A stretch of 64,000 nt of DNA from Phytophthora colocasiae (Eukaryota; Oomycota; Peronosporomycetes; Peronosporales; Peronosporaceae). Shown one piece after another: positions 52,250 through 60,385 of this stretch. The translations under genes and the position numbers were made by a program. The stretch lies in the NCBI GenBank assembly GCA_018806915.1, contig JAGKQI010000048.1, positions 124,001 to 188,000 on the forward strand, written 5' to 3'. A model generated the notes under the pieces. That model had not been told where the DNA came from. It did no database searches and saw only the letters and a list, made by a program, of their open reading frames with translations. The stretch's first letter is position 1. Every line of letters begins with the position of its first letter.

Positions 52250-54834
52250 TTAGCAGCCGTAGAAACGCACGACCTGCAGCGAGGTGTCCGAAGCACCCTT
52301 CGACAGGTACGCCACACTGCCGTCCGGGTACGACTTCAGAGCCTGGTAGCGGTTGCCCACCACAGACTTGTCCACCGTCACCTTCTCACTGATAGACTTG
52401 CCGCTCGACGCGTCCAAAACCTGCGCGTAGATCGTGCGGTCACCGCCCTCGGCCAGGTCGCCGCCCGAAGAGCTGCCCTCCCACATGGCCAGCAGACCGC
52501 CGCTGCCGATCGACGCCAGGTGAGGAGCGCGCTCGTTCGCGTCCGTGCCGCCCAGCGTGATGTCGTCGCTGGCCTTGGCGTTCAGCGCAAAGTGGATCAG
52601 GTGCACCTTGGCGTTGTCGCCGTTGCCGTTGCTCACCGTCGCCCAGTACTTGGACGCCGCACCGCTAGGCACGATATCACCCAGGTTCGAAGCGGCCAGA
52701 TCCACCGGGTAGATGGTTGTGTCCCAGTCCTTGGGCGGCATGATGCGGTTGTTGCTGTCCGTCTTACAGATGGCCGCGAAGTTGTCCGTGCGGTTGTCGT
52801 ACGTGACGCGCTCGTAGCCGGAGTGCGAGCAGCCCCAGTCGAACGAGTCCTCGTTCGCCGTGATCTTGCCGGACGCGTCCACCACCTTCATACGGTCACC
52901 CTGGTGGATGTTGATGCAGCCACCCTCGGACGTCGAGATGGCGGCGCCGAAGTACGCGGCCCAGTTCTTGCCGTCGAACGCGATACGGCCGTGGTGAGCG
53001 TACCACCAGATCATGTATACATCGGGTCCGGTCTTGCCCGTCGAGTAAGGCGGCAGCGACGCACTGGACGACGTCAGCTTGGTGGCCCACGACTCCTTCG
53101 TGCCGTCGTAGCGAACCATGTACATGTCGTAGCAAGGTACGGCCGGACTGGGAGCCGATCCACAAAGGTTGCTCGGGTTACCGCAGTTCAGAGTGCCTCC
53201 ACCCTCAGCGTCTCTCGTTCCCAGGATCACGAAACCCTTCTCATCAGCGTAAATGTCGGCAAAGTCGTGAAGCGGGACCTTGACGGTGCTGCCACTCACG
53301 AGCTTGTCGCTGGCGTCCAGCTCCTGGACGATGATGTTGTCACCGCTTTGGAAGGCGATGCGCGAACCGCCCGACGGGATGGCGGCGATGGCGACCGGCT
53401 TGAGGGCCACTTCGTCCTCATTGGCGTCCACGCTGACACCCACGTCAACCTTGGTGATCTCGATGCGGGGCTTGGCGCACAACTTCGAGTTGTCACCGAG
53501 AGAGGTCGACGGCTTGGTGGTGGGGGCCGTGGTGGAGTTGTTCGAAGTAGTGGTGACCGAACTGGAGCTGGATCCACTGGCGCTTGAGCTCGTTGCAACC
53601 GTAGGAGCACCGGTAGTGGCCGTAGGAACCTGAGTGGTCTGGAAGTTGATATCGGATTCTCCGGCGACGTCAGTCTTCTGGGAAGCATCATCATCGTCGG
53701 CGGGGCCAGCCGGAGTGACGATTCCCTGCTTAATGTCGTCTGAGGTCGAAGCCGAGGCGGATGCCGAAGTTGAAGCCTGGCTCGCATCCACATCAGAGGC
53801 AGCAGTGGAGTCCTGAGTCACAGGGGCATCCGTCACCACTCCCTGGCTACCAGAGGAAGTAGTGGAGGTCTGCTGGATTGGAGAATCGGGAGCAGAACCC
53901 TGGCTGGCACCGACGTCCGATCCCTGCTGGATCGGGGAATCCGTGGCACTGCCAGATCCCTGGTTGCTACCGTACTCAGGGAAGTCAGGCGTGGGGCCGT
54001 TGTAGCTGCTAGTGAACGAGGCGTCCGACGGCGCAGAACCCTGCTGGATCGGGGTGTCTGGGGTGGAACCGTGGCTCGCACCGACGTCCGATCCCTGCTG
54101 GATCGGGGAATCCGTGGCGGATCCCTGGTTGCTACCGTACTCAGGGAAGTCAGGGGTGGGGCCGTTGTAGCTGCTAGTGAACGAGGCGTCCGACGGCGCG
54201 GAACTCTGCTGGATCGGGGAGTCCGGGGATGATTCGTCGCTGGCACCAACGTCCGAACCCTTGGGCTGAATCGTGGAGTCAAGGGACGATCCCTGACTGG
54301 CACCGACATCCGAGCCCTGCTGAATCGGCGAGTCGTTGGAGGCGTCGAAGCCGTCGAACGAGTGCTTGGGTGCTGAACCGCTGGCCGAGGACACTTCCTG
54401 GCTGGAACCAACGTCGGAGCTGGTAGTAGATCCCTGCTGGATCGGGGAGTCGTTGGAGGCGTCGAAGCCGTCGAACGAGTCCTTGGGTGCCGAACCGCTG
54501 GCCGAGGACACCTCCTGGCTAGAACCAACGTCGGAGCTGGTAGTAGATCCCTGCTGGATCGGGGAGTCGTTGGAGGCGTCGAAGCCGTCGAACGAGTCCT
54601 TGGGTGCCGAACCGCTGGCCGAGGACACTTCCTGGCTGGAACCAACGTCGGAGCTGGTAGTAGATCCCGGGAGTCGTTGGAGGCGTCGAAGCCGTCGAAC
54701 GAGTCCTTGGGTGCCGAACCGCTGGTAGATTCAACAATCTCACCGGGGGTCATAGCGCAATCGACCGAGCCGGCGGAGGCATTGCTGGCGAGCAGCGCGA
54801 CCGCAGTCACGAGAAGAGCGTGATACAGGCGCAT
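52250..54834 (-). pseudogene. SPL11, long repeated linker, frameshifted by a 10-bp deletion
   Basis: The signal peptide (MRLYHALLVTAVALLASNAS) starts at 54834. Near 54666 the sequence GATCCCGGGAGTCG lacks 10 bp present in the sister repeats (GATCCCTGCTGGATCGGGGAGTCG), which shifts the frame. The rest is open from about 54660 to the stop: four repeats with SAPKDSFDGFDASNDS and IQQGSTTSSDVGSSQE, then SDVGAS and YNGPTPDFPEYG repeats, a Ser/Thr stretch, and a complete SPL domain to VVRFYGC. It would be the longest member (about 860 residues) if the deletion were absent. Confidence 0.85.
54324..54740. repeat. SPL11 linker tandem repeat, unit about 120 bp
   Basis: Four units of GGAGTCGTTGGAGGCGTCGA to TAGTAGATCC. 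Neighbouring units are nearly identical, and one junction carries the 10-bp deletion that breaks the gene. Confidence 0.85.
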
Positions 54835-54847
54835 TGTTTCTTGTTAA

Positions 54848-54864
54848 GGCCAAATGGAGAATGA
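54848..54864 (-). promoter_or_regulatory. Core promoter of SPL11
   Basis: TCATTCTCCATTTGGCC on the minus strand, a closer match to the oomycete Inr plus FPR consensus (CATTTGG) than the other SPL copies, 14-30 bp upstream of the ATG. Confidence 0.6.
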
Positions 54865-54885
54865 AAACAAAACAACTCAAGGTTT

Positions 54886-54930
54886 CGTTCGAACAGCAGC
54901 GTCAAGAGCTCGTCGTCTGCTGTTCGAACG
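54886..54930. repeat. Inverted repeat containing TTCGAAC upstream of SPL11
   Basis: CGTTCGAACAGCAG at 54886-54899 and CTGCTGTTCGAACG at 54917-54930, 17 bases apart. Single TTCGAAC sites lie at the same distance upstream of SPL6, SPL7 and SPL8. Confidence 0.7.
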
Positions 54931-56003
54931 GTCGATAGCATTTGAGTTGCTTCACGAATGGCAGCTGTAACCCGTCACGTGACCCCCTCCTGCCTCACGG
55001 CCACTAGCACCACGTCCCTGTCAGCATCTGTCCTCTGGTAAGGTCACGACAGAGGATATGCAGGCAGTCGTAGCGCGCCGGAGGGACACTATTGCACCGT
55101 CACACCCCAATCCTTGCTCTCTGTCGTTTTGTTGCAGCTACGGCGGAGCCAAGTTGGCCAAGGCGGTGTTACTGCGATTTGACGTGAGTCAACAGCCGCG
55201 GAGGCAAAAATGCCGCTGCGTCGGGTCGAAATCCACATTGACAGGACTTGTCATGCTTTTCATGCAGTCAAGGGCGTTTTCGCTGTGTTTGTTGTTAGTG
55301 ACAGCTGGGCTCTGCGGTCACAGCCGGATGAAGAGCTAAAGCAATGAGCGACCCTATGGAATGGAGGAAGTTCGTCCGACAAGTTGTCAGCGACAACAGG
55401 AACTCCCTGTCCGACAGGCTATCGGGGAGGTTAGTTGTAGAGCTCCACTGTAGAGCTGTACGCTCGGTGGAACTCATTTGTACGTAGGCTGATCTATGCG
55501 TGCAGGTTTTACAGCGGCGAATCGCTACAATAATTGTTATGTAAGCATTTATGGTAACAATATTTTTGCAATATATTTCGTAAGCTCAGACCATAGACGA
55601 AGACACTGCAGCCGTTCATTGTCAAGGAACACCGGTAATGAGTACGACCTGCTACTAGCCTACGACTCGACTATCTCGGCTTGTACAGTACTAGTACCGC
55701 ATACCCTCCGTCGCTACGACACACGAAACGACCAATTGAACCAACGCCACGACGAACGCCACCAATGCGAACAATAGATTATAAGGTTACAGCTTGCCGG
55801 GCTCATATTGTGCAGTGGAGCATAGTGTGGCTCTGCTTGTCTCGGGAGATTCGTACGGTGTCAAGCCGTTCGTTGGTAGTGTATGACGTGAACTCGAAGT
55901 TTTAGGAAGGCAAAGTCTCTGCATCCCGCTTGCTCGGCGTTGTAGCTCTGCGTTCGTGGCTCGTGTCGTATTGTGTATGAAGACGTGAGCATTCTTGAGC
56001 TGC
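54931..56003. other. Intergenic, nothing recognised
   Basis: About 1.1 kb with only short frames lacking motifs. Confidence 0.4.
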
Positions 56004-56174
56004 TTAGTCCGTTTCCTCCTCTCTGCGCAGCGAGCCACGCGCGAACATGACGGACTCGTCACCCATTGCCAGCATGTGGCGAGCTTTCACACCGGTCTCT
56101 TCGGCATTATTGGCGCTTGAAACGGCGACTGTGAGTGCCAATACGACCATCGTGATGCAGCTGAAGAACTTCAT
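56004..56174 (-). pseudogene. RXLR-like effector remnant, truncated
   Basis: From ATG 56174 a signal peptide (MKFFSCITMVVLALTVAVSS) is followed by about 25 residues and then RGSLRREEETD, after which a TAA stop ends the frame at 56 residues. A Leu-Arg element followed at once by acidic Glu-Asp residues resembles the RXLR-dEER translocation region of Phytophthora effectors, but the motif is R-x-x-L-R rather than R-x-L-R, and no effector domain follows. An Inr-like element sits just upstream. It is either a truncated effector gene or a spurious short frame. Confidence 0.45.
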
Positions 56175-56201
56175 TGTCAATACGCTTCCAAGTGAAGAAG
56201 A

Positions 56202-56217
56202 GGTAAAACAGGAAATG
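56202..56217 (-). promoter_or_regulatory. Inr-like element upstream of the RXLR-like remnant
   Basis: TCATTTCCTGTTTTAC on the minus strand, about 28-43 bp upstream of the ATG at 56174. Confidence 0.4.
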
Positions 56218-56997
56218 AACGGAGCACCCAAGCAGACCCCACTCGGTTTTGTCACACGGAGACTTGTGCAAAAGCTGAACTTTCACATGGGGCGTTTGGG
56301 GCTGGACACAGTACGTCACATTTACGAAATAGTGACTTATTCGGATACAATCACTGCGGCTGTGTCCAAGGTGAAATGCCTCCGAAGGGGCGTTCACAAC
56401 GTGCCGTGTCCACAAGAGCTGCTCGGAGGCAGTCTCTGCTTGACGACGGTCGTCACGACCGCATGGCAAGCTCCTAGCCACAAAATGCTGCATGTTCCAG
56501 GGCACAAACTGACTTGGCTCGACAGTTTGGCCGAACAGAATCTTCCACAGCCGTTTTGCCTTTGCACTCCACCATGGCAAGAAGATGAACCTAGGTTGCG
56601 AATGCATGAGGAATACATGTACTGTAGATAGCCGCAAAAGCGGCGTTCCACAAGATGACGGCAGTCGCTGGAAGTGGGTGGCACCCAAAGAATGAGAGAG
56701 ATGTGCTTGCTGCAGCATTGCTGCCACAGCTAATAATGGCAAGCCTCGGCACCTTACGGCTGTTCCTCAAGCGCCGCTTCGTTCTCGTCCGGCGATGGCA
56801 GGTGACAGCGAAGCTCCGCATGATCCAAGTACAATTGCAGAAGGTGGGCATCAATGTTCATTATGTAATGGTCTTATATTGTCTTATAACACGCAGGAAA
56901 TACTACACGATACCATTCGCGCTCTCCCAAACGGAGCGCGGCTGCTAATAAATAAGCGAAAGAGAGAACATATCATAGAACCTGGTCGGGAGCTGTC
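56218..56997. other. Intergenic, nothing recognised
   Basis: Overlapping short frames on both strands without recognisable domains. Confidence 0.4.
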
Positions 56998-57672
56998 TTA
57001 GACGACCTGGCGGCGCCATGGAAGCGTAGGCTTCCTGAACACAGACGACAAGGCGTCCTCTGTGCGGCTCCGCAGACTCGAAGCCTGCTCTGAGAACTTC
57101 TCCACGTCTTTTTTGCTGTAAAAGAGCTCCGGCACCTGATCATCCGGAACAGTCGGGATAGTGCGCACCAGGACGCTGCCGAAGAATGAAACACGGCGTT
57201 TCTCGACTGCAGTTGCGTCGCCTTGGTCCTCCATGGACGCACTCTTGACGCGACGGACTTCGCTGCGCATTGCCAACTGATAGAAGGCCGAGACCCATTG
57301 AGCCTGATCGGCACGACTGAACACGCGTGCTAAGATCTCTCGTCCGTCCGTGAATGTCATCTCGATGCTCAGATTGTTCTTGGGTGCCACCCGTCCGCTC
57401 ACCAGCTCTAAAGTCTCCAGGACGTTACGGCGGTAGCTGGCGTCCTGTTTGTTCTGGAAAATGAGCAGCTCCGTATTGTTGAGCACTAAGAAGCGTGTGT
57501 TCCAGGTTAACACATTGCGGCGCTTGATGCGCGCGTAGCCTTCGCAGTAAATGACCGACGAGACGGTCTGGTCCAGGCTGAACCGACGGTTCTTTCCTGT
57601 GGAGGCTGGGGTGGCTGGGATGATACCTGTGTGGGTACGTCTGCGCATATTGGAAGGCTGTCGGCGGGACAT
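56998..57672 (-). CDS. PH-domain protein, 224 aa
   Basis: Begins MSRRQPSNMRRRTHTGIIP, a basic Ser/Thr leader. Residues about 38-135 have the pleckstrin-homology pattern: IYCEGYARIKRR then NTRFLVLNNTELLIFQNK for the first strands, a variable middle, and ILARVFSRADQAQWVSAFYQ with the invariant Trp of the C-terminal helix. The tail (about 140-224) is basic and contains VEKRRVSFFG, with no other domain seen. PH domains bind phosphoinositides or proteins at membranes, so a peripheral membrane or signalling role is likely. No partner can be named from context. Confidence 0.75.
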   Translation of the reverse strand: MSRRQPSNMRRRTHTGIIPATPASTGKNRRFSLDQTVSSVIYCEGYARIKRRNVLTWNTRFLVLNNTELLIFQNKQDASYRRNVLETLELVSGRVAPKNNLSIEMTFTDGREILARVFSRADQAQWVSAFYQLAMRSEVRRVKSASMEDQGDATAVEKRRVSFFGSVLVRTIPTVPDDQVPELFYSKKDVEKFSEQASSLRSRTEDALSSVFRKPTLPWRRQVV

Positions 57673-59020
57673 TGTGAAGGGATATCGCTGCCTGTAAGAG
57701 GAGGCTGAGGCTGAGGTGGGGCTGTTGGATGCTGGTAGCTTTGGTGAATGAAGCGCTGGGCGAACGGCAAAGTGAAGGATACCAGCTGCTTGATGTGTAG
57801 GTGGGAAGACTCTAATCTGACAACTGAAGGATTATTGTCCAATGCATGACGACCTTGAAGGATGGAAAGATAAGCGGAGGGACTTTTTCACTGGAGTTGA
57901 GTATGGGAAACCAAAATGTCGCGAAGTAATGCACACAGTCGGGGCAGATTCAAGCCCTCTTTGAGCAATCCGTGTCTTGTACACCAACTCGGCGTGTTCA
58001 AGATTATTACTGTACATGCCCAACGCCACTAGCGTTTACCACTGCCATACTTGGCAGCCAAGAGGTGAGAAGTGCTGTATGGGATACCCCTCCACCAAGA
58101 TTTTCTGGTTCACTCAAGGGGATAATATCCCCAAGAAGGAACCTGGCGCCAAATGTGGATCACTGCACAAGTGAAACGCCCCAACTCTAGTATACGTTGA
58201 AGCAACGTTGTCCTGGGGCGAACCCATTGTATTGCTCGTCATGTGCACAGCGGTCCATCTGGATATCCATCGCTGGGAAGACGCATGTAGGCACCAAGGA
58301 CGCCTACATGCGGCCAGCATCAAGCTCAGCCATGTTGAACGGCTATTTGAGGTGTCCATGGACACCATTGGAGGTCGCGGAGTGGTTTCGGTGGAATCTG
58401 TTTTTGGAACGGTACGAATCAGCAGGCGTTTAACGGCACGAGCTCACCAGTGCGATGATTCGATTCATGCCTGACGAGTCCCTAGATGTAAAATGAAGTT
58501 CACTCGGGCAGCCAATTTTGCCTCAGCGGCAAACCTCGGTCATATCAGCTTGACGGAGATGAACTGTTCTTAATGCGAATCTTGTGTTCAATCGACCCGG
58601 TGGGAAAAAGTGAACCCACCTATCACTTCCTAACCTAGGCTATCCTCGCATATCAAGCTCAACTATCCTATTTTAGGAAATTATCCAGTTAACTTTCAGC
58701 CAATCATATTCAAGCTAAAAAAACTCAGCCTTCATCGTGAGCACTGCACGAGCTCATCGCATGCCCTCAAACACCGAAATTGCTTGGAGCATGTCAACAT
58801 CACACTCGACTTGTCGGCGGCAAGTCACGATGAACTTCTGCATCTCCCAGCCCCATTGTCAATCGATATGAAGCCATCAATCGGTTTCCCTATGTTACTG
58901 TAACATTATTACACTTAAAAAAACACTTGGTTTGAGTATCCGATCCCAGATCTCGGTTAAGGTATCTGCAATGCATTGACGATCGCTGGCTTTGAAAGCC
59001 ACTCGGACTGATTTTTCGGT
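57673..59020. other. Intergenic, nothing recognised
   Basis: About 1.35 kb. No frame with recognisable motifs. Confidence 0.4.
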
Positions 59021-59035
59021 TCATTTCCGGATTCG
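59021..59035 (+). promoter_or_regulatory. Inr-like element of the first cysteine-rich gene
   Basis: TCATTTCCGGATTCG, about 38-52 bp upstream of ATG 59073. The paralogue has TCATTTCCGAATTCG at the same distance. Confidence 0.55.
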
Positions 59036-59072
59036 CCCCTCAACCAGCAGCTCCTCCACGTCTTAAATCACT

Positions 59073-59363
59073 ATGAAGTTCTCCACCGTCTTCACCGCTG
59101 CTGTCGTCGCCGTCGTGTGCCTGCTGCAGCCTTCGGCCGCCGAGGAACAGGCTTCCGTTCACCTCCGCGTCCACACGGTGGAGCAGAGCCCCAATGGCGC
59201 GATCTGTTACAAGGCGTGCCCGTCCGGCCAGTACTGCCCGCGTGGCGAGAACGCCTGCCGCAAGCCCACGGGAAACCAGTGCTTCAACCCCGCCACGAGC
59301 CTCTTCCGTAATGGTTGCGACCCTGGCTTCAAGTGCGACAACGGCAAGTGCGTGTACAAGTAA
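59073..59363 (+). CDS. Small cysteine-rich secreted protein, 96 aa
   Basis: Signal peptide at about 1-23 (MKFSTVFTAAVVAVVCLLQP then SAA), a short leader (EEQASVHLRVHTVEQ), then a mature part with eight cysteines (ICYKACPSGQYC, ENACRK, NQCFN, NGCDPGFKC, GKCVY), enough for four disulphide bonds. The size and plan resemble the small cysteine-rich (PcF/SCR-like) apoplastic proteins of Phytophthora, some of which are elicitors or phytotoxins. Membership is tentative because the cysteine spacing was judged by eye. Its close paralogue lies 630 bp downstream on the same strand. Confidence 0.75.
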   Translation: MKFSTVFTAAVVAVVCLLQPSAAEEQASVHLRVHTVEQSPNGAICYKACPSGQYCPRGENACRKPTGNQCFNPATSLFRNGCDPGFKCDNGKCVYK

Positions 59364-59943
59364 GCCATTTGAAGATTCTCAAGGCAGCCAGACGTCGCAC
59401 TGACTGTGCACTAGCCTCCTTTTCTCCATTATGTCCATATAAGCTCTTTAATGAGCAGTCTGGCAATACAAGTCGCATTTGTAATTAACCACCAAGTACT
59501 GTCGTCATTGATGGTCATAAAAAGATTTCACATTTCCGGTGTTGCAACAGTTTCAATTTCGAGTTCCCGGTTCTCGATATGAAGCACATCTAGGACAGCA
59601 TCGACCTTGCTTCCAGATGGAGAATGCTGCACATTGTGGTAGATAAAAAAAAACCATTGAAAAATTGTTGCGTAGTATGTGTTGAAGTATTGCAATACTT
59701 TTTGTGAAAACCTCGCTGTACATGACGCGAATTTGGTGCACCAAGAGCTCGAGACTCTGGGTTTATTGCCACGTCTTCCATGAGCAAGTACACTGAGTTT
59801 TAACGCACAATTCTTGAAATTTGCGATCCTCTTCTCGAAGGTGTGAGGTGGTGTTTCAAAGCTTTGCAAGGCAGGCACGAAAAAGGATCCTGCTAGCTAG
59901 CGTGGACCCTGATTTATCCTGCGTCGACGGAGGATCGAGCCTG
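59364..59943. other. Intergenic between the two cysteine-rich genes
   Basis: No gene supported. A minus-strand frame at 59528-59878 has no recognisable motif. Confidence 0.4.
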
Positions 59944-59958
59944 TCATTTCCGAATTCG
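59944..59958 (+). promoter_or_regulatory. Inr-like element of the second cysteine-rich gene
   Basis: TCATTTCCGAATTCG, about 37-51 bp upstream of ATG 59995. Confidence 0.55.
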
Positions 59959-59994
59959 CCTCTCAAGCAACAAGCCTCCAAATCTCCTGAAACG

Positions 59995-60285
59995 ATGAAG
60001 TTCTCCACTTTCTTCACTGCCACCTTCATCGCTGCTGCGTGCCTGTTCCAGTCGACCACCGCCGAGGATCAAGCCTCGGTCCACCTCCGAGTGCACAACG
60101 TGGAGCAGTCTGACAACGGGGCTATCTGCTACAAGGCCTGTCCTTCGGGTCAGTACTGTCCTCGTGGAGAGACCGAGTGCCGTGCCCCTAGCAACAACCA
60201 GTGCTTCAACCCGGCTACCAGCCTCTTCATCTCTGCTTGTGACCCAGGCTTCAAGTGTGACAACGGCAAGTGCGTCTACGCCTAA
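59995..60285 (+). CDS. Small cysteine-rich secreted protein, 96 aa, paralogue
   Basis: Same length and plan as the gene at 59073: signal peptide MKFSTFFTATFIAAACLFQS, leader EDQASVHLRVHNVEQ, and the same eight cysteines (ICYKACPSGQYC, ETECRA, NQCFN, SACDPGFKC, GKCVY). Codon choices differ at many silent sites, so the duplication is older than the SPL duplications. The start is the ATG at 59995, since the open frame above it crosses the promoter. Convergent with PRORP, 100 bp apart. Confidence 0.75.
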   Translation: MKFSTFFTATFIAAACLFQSTTAEDQASVHLRVHNVEQSDNGAICYKACPSGQYCPRGETECRAPSNNQCFNPATSLFISACDPGFKCDNGKCVYA

Positions 60286-60385
60286 GCAAGCCCAAGTATT
60301 CCTGTTCCAACTCTTTAAAAAAGCAAATATACTTGCATTCGTACAAAGTCTCTACATGTAGAATGCCAAAGCTTTCGTCTATGCT

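Noticed and set aside
52205..53587. Plus-strand frame of 460 codons
   Set aside because: Antisense shadow of SPL11, same codon-bias effect.
56047..56742. Overlapping frames on both strands around the RXLR-like remnant
   Set aside because: Mutually overlapping, no domain or promoter support.
59528..59878. Minus-strand frame of 116 codons between the cysteine-rich genes
   Set aside because: No signal peptide or recognisable domain, AT-rich, no promoter element.
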